A stretch of DNA of 64,000 nucleotides from Thermoplasmata archaeon (GTDB lineage: Archaea > Thermoplasmatota > Thermoplasmata > UBA10834): positions 82,751 through 146,750 of the forward strand of contig JAEHCM010000002.1 in NCBI GenBank assembly GCA_020696365.1. Reading direction: 5' to 3'. Of this stretch, positions 9,023 to 18,256 are shown one piece after another. Made by a program: the position numbers and the translations under genes. Each line of letters starts with the position of its first letter. Position 1 is the first letter of the stretch. Under the pieces are notes generated by a model. It ran no database searches and was not told where the DNA came from. It was given only the letters and a program-made list of their open reading frames with translations.

Positions 9023-9460
9023 ATGGACCTCAAACCGACGACCGACCACGAAACCGTACGTAAGCTCGCGTTGCGCGCAGGGCTCGAGGACGGGACTTTT
9101 GATGACATGGTCGAAGTGTACGGCCTTTTCGACGGGGACGACATCGTGGCAAGCGTGGCGCTGAAACGCTCTGCAGACGTTTTCTCGGTTGGGTGGCTCG
9201 CCGTGGAGAAGGACCGCCGCGGGCACGGCATTGGCAGGAGGCTCGTATCCCGAGTGGCGGACGACGCCATGTCCTTGGGCGCGAGCGACCTGTGGGCGCT
9301 GGCCAGGGCTCCCGACTTTTTCCTCAAGATCGGCTTCAAGCTAAGCTCCGAGGACGAGTCGCCGGGTCCGACATACGCCGAATGCAGCAAGTGCGAGCAG
9401 TACAAGCATACATGTCATCCTCGGGTAGTCGTCCTAGCCCTCTCATCTCACTCCGACTGA
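9023..9460 (+). CDS. GNAT acetyltransferase with Cys-rich C-terminus
   Basis: The 145-residue GNAT protein has its CoA loop in VEKDRRGHGIGRRLVSRV (about 61-78), with R-x-x-G-x-G/A intact. The C-terminal tail ECSKCEQYKHTCHP carries three Cys and one His, a pattern seen in some ArgA-like/arsinothricin-type GNATs and able to bind metal. The Shine-Dalgarno GGAGG lies eight bases before the ATG. The gene follows the histidine kinase by 64 bases and could be read through. The acceptor substrate is unknown. Confidence 0.88.
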   Translation: MDLKPTTDHETVRKLALRAGLEDGTFDDMVEVYGLFDGDDIVASVALKRSADVFSVGWLAVEKDRRGHGIGRRLVSRVADDAMSLGASDLWALARAPDFFLKIGFKLSSEDESPGPTYAECSKCEQYKHTCHPRVVVLALSSHSD

Positions 9461-9472
9461 GCAATAGTCAAC

Positions 9473-9481
9473 ACATATAAG
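9473..9481 (+). promoter_or_regulatory. TATA box of the M29 aminopeptidase gene
   Basis: ACATATAAG lies 40-48 bases before the ATG at 9521, as expected for an archaeal promoter with a short leader. Confidence 0.55.
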
Positions 9482-9520
9482 TAGCCGGATTGCCCCTGTT
9501 TTGTCCGAGGCCAGATACGC

Positions 9521-10684
9521 ATGACCCCCAACAGGAGGCAGATCAGAGACTGCGCCAAGAACATGGTCGATACGTGCAACGTGAAGCGAGGAGACTCGGT
9601 TGTCGTGAAGGGAGGAGCGTATGCGCAGGAGCTTCTCGAGGAGATTTCGCTCGAGTGCTTCCGCAAGGGCGCCGTCCCGCTGATCATATCCACATCCGAC
9701 CGGTATTCGAAAGCGGTATACGATGAGATCCCTGCATCAGTGCTGTCCACGGTCCCGAAGCACTACGTGGGCCTCGTCAGAGACTCAGACCTGCTCATCA
9801 ACGTCGAGGAACTCGAGGACCCGAGGATTGCGGAGGAGTTTCCCAGGGAGAAGCTGGTTGCGCGACAGAAGGCGATGTTGCCTATCTTGGACATCGTGAA
9901 CAATCCGACCGATGGCAAGAAGTGGCTGTATGCCGGATGGCCGACAGCTCAAGCAGCGAAGAACTACGGAGTGTCGTACAAGCAACTGGAGAACCTCATA
10001 GTGGGGGGCATGACCGTCCCTCCGAAGACCCTGATGGCGATCGGCAGGAAGATCGCTGGCAGGTTCAAGAACGCATCGTGGGTCCACGTCTGGGACAGGA
10101 AGGGCACCGATTTCAAGGTGTGCGTCGAGGGGCGGAGACTGAACATCGATGACGCGTATATCAGCAATGCGGACTACTCGATTGGCGACCGCGGGGCGAA
10201 CCTCCCGGCGGGAGAGGTGTTCGTAGCACCCGAGGAGAACCAGGGGGAGGGAACCATCTACTGTCCCGTGACGAGGGACCGCATGTCTGAGAGGATACTG
10301 AGGGGAGTTCGTCTCGAATTCAGGAAGGGCAAGCTTCTCCTTGACCGTGCGGAGGCTGACAACGGGACGGACCAGCTCGTCGCCAGCTTCAAGGAGTGCA
10401 GGCGGATCGACCGCGCCAGCTACTCCCCGGTCAGGACCACTAACATAGCCGAGCTCGGCGTCGGCTTCAACCCGAAGATCAAGAAGGCGATAGGATACAT
10501 ACTCACAGACGAGAAGGTCAGTGGGACCGTGCATCTGGCGTTCGGCGCCAACAACACCTATGGCGGCACCTCGGAATCGGTGATGCACTGGGACTTCGTC
10601 AGCGCTCCCGGTGTGAACATCGAGGTCGAGAGGGACAGCGGAAGAACTGTCAGGGTCATGACGAAGGGTAAGCTAACGGCCTGA
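9521..10684 (+). CDS. M29 family metallo-aminopeptidase
   Basis: The 387-residue protein fits the thermophilic aminopeptidase family M29, which has two metal ions (usually Co, Zn or Mg) and broad specificity. The recognisable blocks are GEVFVAPEEN (about 233-242), with the conserved Glu residues, the helix region TTNIAELGVGFN, and the C-terminal HLAFGANNTYGG...HWDF block holding the metal-binding His and Asp. It would act in the cytoplasm on peptides, consistent with the other peptidases in the window. The gene stands alone, with a TATA box 40-48 bases upstream. Confidence 0.92.
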   Translation: MTPNRRQIRDCAKNMVDTCNVKRGDSVVVKGGAYAQELLEEISLECFRKGAVPLIISTSDRYSKAVYDEIPASVLSTVPKHYVGLVRDSDLLINVEELEDPRIAEEFPREKLVARQKAMLPILDIVNNPTDGKKWLYAGWPTAQAAKNYGVSYKQLENLIVGGMTVPPKTLMAIGRKIAGRFKNASWVHVWDRKGTDFKVCVEGRRLNIDDAYISNADYSIGDRGANLPAGEVFVAPEENQGEGTIYCPVTRDRMSERILRGVRLEFRKGKLLLDRAEADNGTDQLVASFKECRRIDRASYSPVRTTNIAELGVGFNPKIKKAIGYILTDEKVSGTVHLAFGANNTYGGTSESVMHWDFVSAPGVNIEVERDSGRTVRVMTKGKLTA

Positions 10685-10700
10685 CGAACGAGCCGTCTGC

Positions 10701-11288
10701 TCACCCAACCAGGACTTTCCCTGCGAGTCTCGCTCCCTCAATCGCTTCAACCTTCCTCGGAGAAATCTCAGGATCGTCCGTGAAGCCGAGGAGGACTTCG
10801 CCGGCGTATTCATAGTCGATGGCTGCAAAGAACGCCCGGACCACATGTCTTGCCGGGTCGAACACTATCGGCCTAGGAGAACCGGCACAGGCGACGAATA
10901 GTCCCTTGGGTCTCGTACGGCCCTCATAGGCCCTCTTCTGCATGACGAATCTCTCCACCCAGTAGCACTGGCACCTGTCGATCATAGCTTTCGTCTGTGA
11001 ACTGACGCTCATGAAGAATATCGGTGACGCGAGGACTATCGCGTCCACCTGCCGTATCCGGGCATATATCTGGTGCATGTCGTCGGTCTTCACGGCGCAT
11101 GTCGCGTCGGCGTCACATTTCCGGCACTCGACGCAAGGGTCGATGCTCATCTTGGCAAGGTCGAGCCTCTCCACCTCGGCCCCGGCAAGGCGAGCACCTT
11201 CCAGAACGGTGTCCAACAGGTCGGCAGTGTTGCCCTGGAGTCTCGGACTGCCGAGTAAACCCAGCACTTTCTTCGGCAAACGGGTCAC
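10701..11288 (-). CDS. Iron-sulfur flavoprotein (Isf/NADPH-FMN reductase family)
   Basis: The 195-residue protein has a flavodoxin-like fold. The FMN phosphate loop is GSPRLQGNT near the N-terminus. The compact Cys motif CVECRKCDADATC holds a [4Fe-4S] cluster as in archaeal Isf proteins. VLASPIFFMSVSSQTKAMIDR is the second flavin-contact block. Isf proteins carry single electrons between ferredoxin and oxygen or peroxide, or reduce small molecules. The gene is the only minus-strand unit between the M29 peptidase and the SDR gene, and its stop lies 16 bases from the convergent peptidase stop. Confidence 0.92.
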   Translation of the reverse strand: MTRLPKKVLGLLGSPRLQGNTADLLDTVLEGARLAGAEVERLDLAKMSIDPCVECRKCDADATCAVKTDDMHQIYARIRQVDAIVLASPIFFMSVSSQTKAMIDRCQCYWVERFVMQKRAYEGRTRPKGLFVACAGSPRPIVFDPARHVVRAFFAAIDYEYAGEVLLGFTDDPEISPRKVEAIEGARLAGKVLVG

Positions 11289-11385
11289 ACCTCCCAGATA
11301 TCATGTCGAAACAGACATCTGGCTATATGTAATTGCCTCCCTGGACCTCCGCAAGATTGAAAATGACCTCCGGAGATACGCCTCC

Positions 11386-11393
11386 GAGGCGAT
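11386..11393 (+). promoter_or_regulatory. Shine-Dalgarno for a CTG start
   Basis: GAGGCGAT matches seven of eight bases of GAGGTGAT and ends four bases before the CTG at 11398. The same spacing is seen at the other CTG starts listed here. Confidence 0.55.
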
Positions 11394-11397
11394 TTGA

Positions 11398-12171
11398 CTG
11401 TCGGAGAGGAGATTCGAAGGCAAGGCCGCCGTCGTCACGGGAGGCGCCTCGGGGATCGGCAAGGCCACGGTCGAGAGGCTACTCGAGGAGGGCGCCAGGG
11501 TTGCGATCGTCGACATATCCAGGAAGGCAGGTGGTGAGACCGTCGAGGAGCTGAGAGGCAAGGGGCATGACCCGCTTCTAGTGTCAGGCGATGTCACCGA
11601 CCACGCCGATGTCAAGAAGATGGTCGACGAGATCATGGCTGGTCTCGGACGGATAGACGTACTGTTCAACAACGCAGGCATCCTCGTCGAAGGCACGGTC
11701 GAGGAGGTCAGCGAAGAGGACTGGGACAGGATAATGGCGGTTAACGTGAAGGGCGTCTTCCTGATGAGCAAGGAGGTCATCCCGGTCATGCTGAAACAGG
11801 GAGGCGGCTCGATCGTCAACAACGCATCGTGCAGCGGACTTGTGGGAGACCGGGCAGCCATAGCGTACAACACCTCGAAAGGCGCGGTGGTCCTGATGAC
11901 CAAGTGCCTCGCGTTGGACTACGCCGGGAAGAACATCCGGGTGAACTGCGTATGCCCGGGAGAGATAGAGACCCCGATGTTCCTCCAGGAGGTCGCCTCG
12001 AGAGGAACTACAGTCGAGGCCTACAGAAAGGAAATCTCAGACTATCATCCGATCGGGCGACTCGGCAGACCGAGTGAGGTGGCGAACACAGTAGCCTTCC
12101 TCGCTTCCGATGACGCGAGTTTCATCACAGGGGCAGCGGTGTCGGTGGACGGCGGATACACCTGCCAGTAA
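11398..12171 (+). CDS. Short-chain dehydrogenase/reductase with apparent CTG start
   Basis: The product is a classical SDR of about 257 residues: NAD(P) loop TGGASGIG near the N-terminus, NNAG, catalytic Ser in NNASCSG, and Y-x-x-x-K in YNTSKGA. An in-frame TGA at 11395 and the absence of ATG, GTG or TTG before the Rossmann fold leave CTG at 11398 as the only sensible start, giving MSERRFEGKAAVV, a normal SDR N-terminus. GTG 11581 would delete the cofactor site. The C-terminal FITGAAVSVDGGYT is typical. The substrate (3-oxoacyl or alcohol type) is unknown. A paralogous SDR lies at 20421. Confidence 0.85.
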   Translation: MSERRFEGKAAVVTGGASGIGKATVERLLEEGARVAIVDISRKAGGETVEELRGKGHDPLLVSGDVTDHADVKKMVDEIMAGLGRIDVLFNNAGILVEGTVEEVSEEDWDRIMAVNVKGVFLMSKEVIPVMLKQGGGSIVNNASCSGLVGDRAAIAYNTSKGAVVLMTKCLALDYAGKNIRVNCVCPGEIETPMFLQEVASRGTTVEAYRKEISDYHPIGRLGRPSEVANTVAFLASDDASFITGAAVSVDGGYTCQ

Positions 12172-12177
12172 GATCCT

Positions 12178-12561
12178 CTAGGGCTCCTTGCTGACTTCGA
12201 CGGAGGAGCCTGAGACAACTGATCTAAGAAGGGTAGCGTCGCCGCTCACCCTGCCCAACATGTTGCAGGGGCTGTAGGCCCTCGGTCGCCCGTCCGTGCT
12301 GACCGGTGTGGGGCCGAAGAATATCGCCATGGCGCTCCCGTCGGGCCAGAAGGCGACTTCACCGACGTCCATGACTGCCCTCGCATCCTCCTCGAGCTCT
12401 GCGGATACAGGAGCGTCGAAGTACACCTCGTCTCCCCACCGGTTCACCTTAGCTCGGAACGGAACGGACGACAGCAGCTTCTCGACGGTCGCGGTCTCAT
12501 CTTCTCTGAGTGTGATTGATATCTCGGGGCCGTTCTCGAACGACACTCTGAGTGTGACCAT
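12178..12561 (-). CDS. Cyclophilin-like fold protein (PF04126/DUF369 type)
   Basis: The 127-residue protein has the features of the small archaeal/bacterial cyclophilin-like family: RWGDEVYFD, VGEVAFWPDGSAMAIFFGPTPVS, and the mid-protein strand pattern. The family has the cyclophilin barrel but not a proven peptidyl-prolyl isomerase active site, and its role is unknown. The gene is convergent with the SDR gene, with a six-base gap. It is separated from sdhB by 117 bases that contain a CCCGTG/CACGGG hairpin, so it probably has its own transcript. Confidence 0.85.
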   Translation of the reverse strand: MVTLRVSFENGPEISITLREDETATVEKLLSSVPFRAKVNRWGDEVYFDAPVSAELEEDARAVMDVGEVAFWPDGSAMAIFFGPTPVSTDGRPRAYSPCNMLGRVSGDATLLRSVVSGSSVEVSKEP

Positions 12562-12641
12562 CTAAATCTCACCTCTGAACCAGATGCGCACGACGGTATT
12601 GGAGCGTTCCGGTCAGTCGCCGTCTGGGAAGTCGGACGGCC

Positions 12642-12658
12642 CCGTGTCGGGCACGGGT
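12642..12658. repeat. Short hairpin between sdhB and the cyclophilin-like gene
   Basis: CCCGTG and CACGGG form an inverted repeat around a five-base loop. No T-run follows on the minus strand, so a terminator role for the sdh operon is weakly supported. Confidence 0.3.
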
Positions 12659-12678
12659 CGTAAGTTGGACAGTGGCGC

Positions 12679-13419
12679 TCAGGCCTTGCGCCGCTTCCTG
12701 CCGCCGAACAGCTTACGCTTCGTGGCACCGATCTTCATCTTCTGAATCGCCTCGGTCGGGTTGAGATCCTTGGGACAGACCTCGACGCAGTTGAAGATCG
12801 TGTGGCACCGGTAGACGCCGCTCTCGCTCTCGATAAGGTCGAGCCGTTCGTCCTTGGCCGTGTCGCGGGTGTCCGCGTAGAACCGGTACGCCTTGAGCAA
12901 CGCGGCTGGTCCGAGGTAGTCGGTGTTCCACCACGCTACGCTGCACGAGCTGGTGCACGACCCACAGAGAACGCAGTCTATCGGGTCGTTGATCGGCACC
13001 CTCTCCTTCGGGGTCTGTATGTACTCGCGCTCCGGATACGGCTCTTTGCCCATGAGGTACGGCTTCACCTGCTTGATCCTCTCGAAGAAGTGCTCGTAAT
13101 CGACGGCGAGGTCCTTGACCACCTTCTGGTGCGGCAGAGGACTCAGCAGCAACTCCTTCTTGCGGACGAACTGCGCTATCTGTGTCTCGCACGCCAGGCG
13201 TATCTTGCCAGCGATGACCATCGCACAAGACCCGCACACGCCGGCCCTGCAGCAGAACCTGAACGCGAGGGTGCCGTCCTGATGGTTCATTATCTCGAAG
13301 AGGGCGTCGAGGACGGTCATCCCAGGCTTGGTGACGACCTTGTACGGCTGCCAGTAAGGCACCCTATCCGCAGTCGGGTCGAACCGCTGCACCTTGATGG
13401 TAATCTCCTCTCCGGCCAT
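12679..13419 (-). CDS. sdhB: Succinate dehydrogenase/fumarate reductase iron-sulfur subunit
   Basis: The 246-residue subunit carries electrons from the flavin to the membrane quinone site. The N-terminal plant-type [2Fe-2S] domain has CCRAGVCGSC followed by a later Cys (RLAC). The C-terminal domain has CVLCGSCTSSC and RCHTIFNCVEVCP for the [4Fe-4S] and [3Fe-4S] clusters. The C-terminal end is very basic (KRKLFGGRKRRKA). It is the last gene of sdhCDAB, with GGAGGT seven bases before its ATG and one base after the sdhA stop, so translation is coupled. Confidence 0.96.
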   Translation of the reverse strand: MAGEEITIKVQRFDPTADRVPYWQPYKVVTKPGMTVLDALFEIMNHQDGTLAFRFCCRAGVCGSCAMVIAGKIRLACETQIAQFVRKKELLLSPLPHQKVVKDLAVDYEHFFERIKQVKPYLMGKEPYPEREYIQTPKERVPINDPIDCVLCGSCTSSCSVAWWNTDYLGPAALLKAYRFYADTRDTAKDERLDLIESESGVYRCHTIFNCVEVCPKDLNPTEAIQKMKIGATKRKLFGGRKRRKA

Positions 13420-13420
13420 C

Positions 13421-15118
13421 TCAATACCTCCTCTCTACGGGCTTGTGTTTGGTGATCTTCACCGTGCTGTATGTGATCTCGGGGCCCTTGGGCGTGTAGA
13501 CCGCGATCGTGTGTTTCAGGAAGTTCTCGTCGTCCCTCTCCTTGAAATCGAGCCTAGAGTGTGCACCCCTGCTCTCCTCCCGCTTGACCGCTCCGACGAC
13601 TATCGCCTCCGCGACATCTAGCATGCCCTCGAGCTCTAAGGCGCGGATCAGGTCCACGTTGTACTGCCTGCCCTTGTTCTGCACCGAGATGTCCTTGTAG
13701 CGCTCCTTGAGCTCGCGTATCTTCGCCAGGCCCGTCTCCATCGCGGCCTTCTCGCGGAATATGCCGACGTTCGCAAACATCGTCACCCTCATCTCGTCCC
13801 TTATGTCCGCGTGGTTCTCCGACCCCTTCTTCGCAAGGAGAGCATCGATCCTCTCCCGGGTCTCCTTGAGGCACTTCATGACGGACGCCTCGCCCTGCTT
13901 CTCATCGGCCTTGGACGAGACGTACTGGGCGGCGACCGCGCCCGACCGCTTGCCGAACACCACCGTATCCAGCAGAGAATTGCCGCCGAGGCGGTTGGCG
14001 CCGTGGACGCTGACGCATCCGCACTCCCCTGCGGCGTAGAGGCCCTTGAACTTGGTCGCTCCGTCCACGTCCGTGTCTATTCCGCCCATGGTGTAGTGCT
14101 GGCCGGGCTGGATAGGCACCGGCTTCTCGATGGGGTCCACATCCACGAAGTTCATGGCAAGGTCCCTGATTCCAGGGAGCCTCTCGAGTATCTTCTCTCT
14201 TCCGAGGTGTCTTAGGTCGAGGTAGACGTACTGGTTCTCAATCCCACGACCCTCGTTGATCTCCGTCTGAATCGACCGGGAAACGATGTCCCTCGGGCCA
14301 AGCTCCATCACCTTCGGGGCGTACTTCGACATGAACCTGTCCCCGTCGGAGTTGATGAGGTATCCACCCTCGCCCCTCGCGCCTTCGGTCATGAGTATGT
14401 TCGTCCCGAAGAGCGATGTGGGATGGAACTGGATGAACTCCATGTCCTTCAAGGGGACGCCCCTTCTGTACGCCGCCGCCTGAGCGGAGCCCGTGCTTAT
14501 CAGAGCATTGGTTGAACGCGCGAATATCTGTCCGGCACCTCCGGAGGCGAATATGACCGCCTCGGCCATGAACGGCTCGAGGTCGCCTGTCTGCATGTTG
14601 AGACAGATCACACCCCTGCACTGGCCGTCCTCTATCACGACATCGACCAACACCCTGTCGTCGTACAACGGTATGTCGAGTTTCACAGAACGCTCCCAGA
14701 GCGTGTGCAGCATGTACTGACCGGTCTTGTCGGCCGCGAAACAGGTACGCGGGTATCCCGCCCCTCCGAACGGCCTCTGGGCGATTCGACCATCCTCGGT
14801 CCGCGAGAAGGGGCAACCCCAGTGCTCTATCTCGTAGATGCACGGCCCCGCCTCGCTAGTCATGAACTCGACCGAGTCCTGGTCGGCCAGGAAGTCGCTT
14901 CCCTTGATAGTGTCGTATGCGTGCTTCTCCCACGTGTCGTCCTTGGCCTCGGGGTTGTTGGCTAACGGTGCGTTCACGCCGCCCTGGGCGGCACCTGAGT
15001 GGGACCTTACCGGGTGTACCTGCGATATGATCGCGGTGTCCGCTTTCGGGGAGGCCTCGATCGCCGCCCTCAGGCCGGCGAGCCCGCCACCGATGACGAG
15101 TATCTTGTGGTAGTACAC
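13421..15118 (-). CDS. sdhA: Succinate dehydrogenase/fumarate reductase flavoprotein subunit
   Basis: The 565-residue protein oxidises succinate or reduces fumarate. The FAD dinucleotide loop is [10 protein letters not shown] (10-19). The family's covalent flavin histidine is His40 in [10 protein letters not shown]. The active-site blocks FHPTS and TEGARGEGG are present, as is [10 protein letters not shown] near the FAD ribose. The start is GTG, eight bases after GGAGG. It lies between sdhD and sdhB in one minus-strand operon. Direction (SDH or fumarate reductase) cannot be read from sequence. Confidence 0.96.
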   Translation of the reverse strand: MYYHKILVIGGGLAGLRAAIEASPKADTAIISQVHPVRSHSGAAQGGVNAPLANNPEAKDDTWEKHAYDTIKGSDFLADQDSVEFMTSEAGPCIYEIEHWGCPFSRTEDGRIAQRPFGGAGYPRTCFAADKTGQYMLHTLWERSVKLDIPLYDDRVLVDVVIEDGQCRGVICLNMQTGDLEPFMAEAVIFASGGAGQIFARSTNALISTGSAQAAAYRRGVPLKDMEFIQFHPTSLFGTNILMTEGARGEGGYLINSDGDRFMSKYAPKVMELGPRDIVSRSIQTEINEGRGIENQYVYLDLRHLGREKILERLPGIRDLAMNFVDVDPIEKPVPIQPGQHYTMGGIDTDVDGATKFKGLYAAGECGCVSVHGANRLGGNSLLDTVVFGKRSGAVAAQYVSSKADEKQGEASVMKCLKETRERIDALLAKKGSENHADIRDEMRVTMFANVGIFREKAAMETGLAKIRELKERYKDISVQNKGRQYNVDLIRALELEGMLDVAEAIVVGAVKREESRGAHSRLDFKERDDENFLKHTIAVYTPKGPEITYSTVKITKHKPVERRY

Positions 15119-15122
15119 TTCC

Positions 15123-15512
15123 TCAGCCTCCTGTGATGAACGGGAACAGGATTACTATACCCCAGATCAGGGTCGCGATACCGACCACCCAAAGGCCCAC
15201 ATCGACGTACTTCTTCCGTTTCACGAACATATCGAAATCGAACATGACCGTCCTGAGGCCGTTCAGGCCATGCACGAGCACCATCGAGAGCATGCCGTAG
15301 TCGACCACGATGTAGAATAGTTGGTCGAGGCGTACAGTCACATCGTCGAACGATATCAGGGCCTCTCCCGACTCGTGCTCCCCGAGGTCCATGAAGTGCG
15401 AGGCATACAGGTGTATTGCCAGGAACACGATGAGCAGCACCGCTGAAAGGCGCTGGAAGAACCAGGCCCATGTACCGGCCACCTTCGTGGTCGCTATACT
15501 CTGGCTGGACAT
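15123..15512 (-). CDS. sdhD: Succinate dehydrogenase membrane anchor subunit
   Basis: This small protein of 129 residues has three predicted membrane helices (about 13-40, 62-90 and 100-125). Conserved features of the cytochrome b anchor family are [14 protein letters not shown] in helix 1 and the heme-ligand type His in [16 protein letters not shown]. It pairs with the preceding 138-residue anchor to hold heme b and the quinone site. Its ATG directly follows the TAG of sdhC, with GGAGGTGG upstream. The assignment of C versus D names is by gene order only. Confidence 0.9.
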   Translation of the reverse strand: MSSQSIATTKVAGTWAWFFQRLSAVLLIVFLAIHLYASHFMDLGEHESGEALISFDDVTVRLDQLFYIVVDYGMLSMVLVHGLNGLRTVMFDFDMFVKRKKYVDVGLWVVGIATLIWGIVILFPFITGG

Positions 15513-15929
15513 CTAGCCACCTCCCTCGGACGGGACGAATATGACGTCCCAAAGGGCCCACAGCCCCCCGATTACGAGGATGGCGGCGATTGCCATCGCT
15601 ATCCAGAACACGAGCTTCTGGTGGCGCACTCCCAGGCCAAGATCGAACATGATGACTCTGAAACCGTTCATGGCGTGGAATATGACTGCAATGATGAGCA
15701 CGAAGTCCATCGCTACGAACAGCGGATTAGAGGTCACCTCCATAAGGGCGTTGAAGTCGCCTGAGCTGATGGACGCTGTCGACAGGAATGACAGGTGCAT
15801 GAACACATACACAACAAGCACAAGACCCGTTATCCGGTGTCCGATCCATGCCCACATGCCCGTCTTTATATTCGTCGGCCAGAACTCGGAATTCCTGCCG
15901 AAAAACCATTTCAGGTCGCGTATTTTCAT
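15513..15929 (-). CDS. sdhC: Succinate dehydrogenase cytochrome b-type anchor subunit
   Basis: The first gene of the sdh operon, 138 residues, has three membrane helices (about 24-48, 70-95 and 105-128). WAWIGHRITGLVLVVYVFMH carries the family HRxTG motif, and AVIFHAMNGFRVIMFD the second His. The sequence shares layout with the downstream anchor, so the two probably arose by duplication. It begins at ATG 15929. The leader towards 15990 is short, and a clear TATA element was not identified. Confidence 0.9.
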   Translation of the reverse strand: MKIRDLKWFFGRNSEFWPTNIKTGMWAWIGHRITGLVLVVYVFMHLSFLSTASISSGDFNALMEVTSNPLFVAMDFVLIIAVIFHAMNGFRVIMFDLGLGVRHQKLVFWIAMAIAAILVIGGLWALWDVIFVPSEGGG

Positions 15930-16846
15930 GCAAACACCTAATTGAAGTTCTTCCTCTTCCCCGGATGGCCCGTCGGCCGCGCCTTGCGGAGTCGGCGTTT
16001 TCAGACTCAGGGCCGCCCAGCCCCTAGACTATCAAAATTGTACTTAAGCATATCTAATCGAACAAAATCCCTGCGGAATTCATATCTGTTCCCGACGAGA
16101 TAGTGCACTAATCGTGATAAACAGTACGAATTTCGTCCGAGGCTGTCGAGCCAATAGCCTCTGTTCCGACCATCTGGAATGTAGGACACATCTGGAAGCC
16201 ATGCGCAGCTCGCGCAGTCAATGTCGAATATCCAGTACAACAGGCCAGTCCTGTCGGAACGCGAGGTCAATCAGGCAGGATTGAGGCTGGGACTAAACCT
16301 TTCTCATTCTTCTCTATGGCCATTTCTCTGAATTCCTTTCCACAGCCCTCGCAGAACGTCTCATCTTGAACGAGAAGCCCAGACGACACTGAAAAATGAA
16401 GGGGATTGCGGGAAGGAGGTTGAATGTGTACTAGGCGGAAGGTTATAGGTCCCTTCCCGCCCACTACAGAAGGGCGCAGACTGCCGCGATTAGGAGATCG
16501 ATTTCAATATGAACGTATTCGACGAATCGCTCTCATTCTGACAAGCGCTGTGAAGCTCCCCTTATTATCACGGGCGTTGCCAAGATGGTGATAACTGTGA
16601 CTGTTCTCATTGCTCCTCGAATCAGTAGCGGGCAAGAATCATCGCGGGTCATCAAATCACATTCTTGAATGGCATCCAGATGATTGAAGCCGTCAAGAAA
16701 GAACATGTCCGAACCACATATCCACACGGGTACTGGCGTACAGAATGGGGCATCCGACGACACATCTATTCAAGTATCTTAGAGAACGTACCGTTCCGGG
16801 GGCTATGGACCGGATGGACGGTTGACCCCAGGTTGGGTGTGCAAGA
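15930..16846. other. AT-richer intergenic region with no supported gene
   Basis: The 917 bases upstream of the clostripain gene are less GC-rich than the flanks. Three minus-strand open frames (16007-16270, 16267-16464, 16533-16763) have no recognisable domain. The middle one ends with a CEGCGKEF knuckle and could be the remnant of a zinc-ribbon gene. Inverted repeat TTATCAC/GTGATAA occurs at 16565-16571 and 16588-16594, and an imperfect GGCGGAAGG/CCTTCCCGCC hairpin near 16434-16462. I see no tRNA or transposase. Confidence 0.45.
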
Positions 16847-18001
16847 ATGCATGATAGAACGAACAGAATGTGCCTTGTGGTAGTCCTGAGCGCCGCGTTG
16901 ATGGTGCCAGGGCTATTTGTAATGCCGAACGCCGCGGGGGAACCAGTTACTTGGACCTTCGCACTATATGTGAATGGCGACAACAATCTCGAGGATGAGT
17001 GGGACGGAACTAGTCTTCCACTCTTGCTCGATATTCCAGCAAATTCAGACATCAACATTGTTGCAATGGTTGACCTGAAATCAACTGATGGCACGGACCT
17101 GGTTGAGATTTCTGGAAGCAACTGGCAGGTTGTCGACAGCTACCCGGAGAAGAATTTCGGTGATGGAGCGACCTTGCAGTGGTTCCTAAGCGAAGTCTCT
17201 AGCCTCTATCCATCTGAGAAGCTGTGTGTGACTATCTGGAATCATGGAAATGCATGGAAAGACGTCAGCTTTGATGACACTTCGTTCGACAGGATACTCA
17301 TGCCAGAGATGAAGGCTGCAATCGAGAATGCAGGCGTTTACATGGACGTCTTGGCCTTCGATGCCTGTAGCATGGGAAATATCGAAGTCGCGTACGAGGC
17401 TTACACAACTGGATTGGTTAGCTACATGGTAGGTTCTGAGGAATCCGTTCCATTCGACGGGTTTCCCTATGACTTCATGTGGACACCAGTAGCTCTTGAT
17501 GAATCAAGAACACCGGCCCAGGTATCCGTGGATATGGTCGATGGATGGGGACAGTACTACGACGAGACTACCTTCACCACCGTGGGCCTCTCCGCAGTAG
17601 ACGTGACGAGCATTGGTGAATCGATAACCACCTTCGAGACATGGTCTGATCTCATGCACGACAACCTCGGCGCCTATTATAGGGTGTACAGGGATGCTCT
17701 GAAGAACGCGTACATAGCATTCGGGTCGAAATACCTAGTGGACATGGCTGATCTGGGAGATACTCTGCTAGCCAACAGCAAATTCTCCAACGCGGCACTG
17801 AGAACCGCCACCACGGACATGGTCACAGCAGTAGACGATGCGGTGTTGGCAGTTCACTCCTGCTCCGCGCTGCCAGACGCCAGAGGCCTTACGCTGTGGT
17901 GGGGTGTAAAGGGCGACTGGAGCTACTATGGGCCTTTGTATCCGGACACCCAGTATGCTATCGACACGGGCTGGTATGACTTCCTGGTGGACTACAATTA
18001 G
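16847..18001 (+). CDS. Secreted clostripain-family (C11) cysteine peptidase
   Basis: The 384-residue protein starts with a basic N-terminus and a hydrophobic signal segment (about 8-28), so it is exported. The peptidase C11 core is clear: YVNGDNNLE (41-49), catalytic His133 in WNHGNAW, and catalytic Cys174 in FDACSMG. C11 enzymes cleave after Arg or Lys and can self-activate. The gene lies alone in an AT-richer stretch and ends in a perfect 12-bp hairpin with T-rich tail, so recent transfer from another lineage is possible. No C-terminal sorting signal is visible. Confidence 0.92.
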   Translation: MHDRTNRMCLVVVLSAALMVPGLFVMPNAAGEPVTWTFALYVNGDNNLEDEWDGTSLPLLLDIPANSDINIVAMVDLKSTDGTDLVEISGSNWQVVDSYPEKNFGDGATLQWFLSEVSSLYPSEKLCVTIWNHGNAWKDVSFDDTSFDRILMPEMKAAIENAGVYMDVLAFDACSMGNIEVAYEAYTTGLVSYMVGSEESVPFDGFPYDFMWTPVALDESRTPAQVSVDMVDGWGQYYDETTFTTVGLSAVDVTSIGESITTFETWSDLMHDNLGAYYRVYRDALKNAYIAFGSKYLVDMADLGDTLLANSKFSNAALRTATTDMVTAVDDAVLAVHSCSALPDARGLTLWWGVKGDWSYYGPLYPDTQYAIDTGWYDFLVDYN

Positions 18002-18016
18002 GGCCAGCTGAAAACA

Positions 18017-18057
18017 AGTGCTCACCCCTGAGGGGTGAGCACTCTCTCCTTATTTTT
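18017..18057 (+). terminator. Perfect hairpin terminator after the clostripain gene
   Basis: Twelve perfectly paired bases (18017-18028 with 18032-18043) enclose a TGA loop. They are followed by a pyrimidine-rich tail ending in TATTTTT. This is a bacterial-style intrinsic terminator. Confidence 0.8.
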
Positions 18058-18256
18058 CTGCGACATGGATGATATTCAATCACTGAGAGACCGGATTGCC
18101 GAGAAGATGCGGACTCTGCTAGGCTCGAAGTCATTCTGGCCATGCAAGGCCACGCTCCGAGCGTCAATTCCTCGAAATTGACCGTGGTGAACGACCTGTC
18201 TGGCTATGCCAGATGGTTAGTTAATGTCAAGTACCCATACGGAGATACGAGCTACG

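Noticed and set aside
16007..16763. Three minus-strand short frames upstream of the clostripain gene
   Set aside because: No domain, promoter or ribosome site supports them. The CEGCGKEF knuckle in one is too little for a gene call.
18066..18182. Frame of about 38 codons beginning MDDIQSLRDRIAEKM
   Set aside because: The start resembles chorismate-mutase-like helices, but the frame breaks off quickly and has no clear ribosome site. It could be a remnant.
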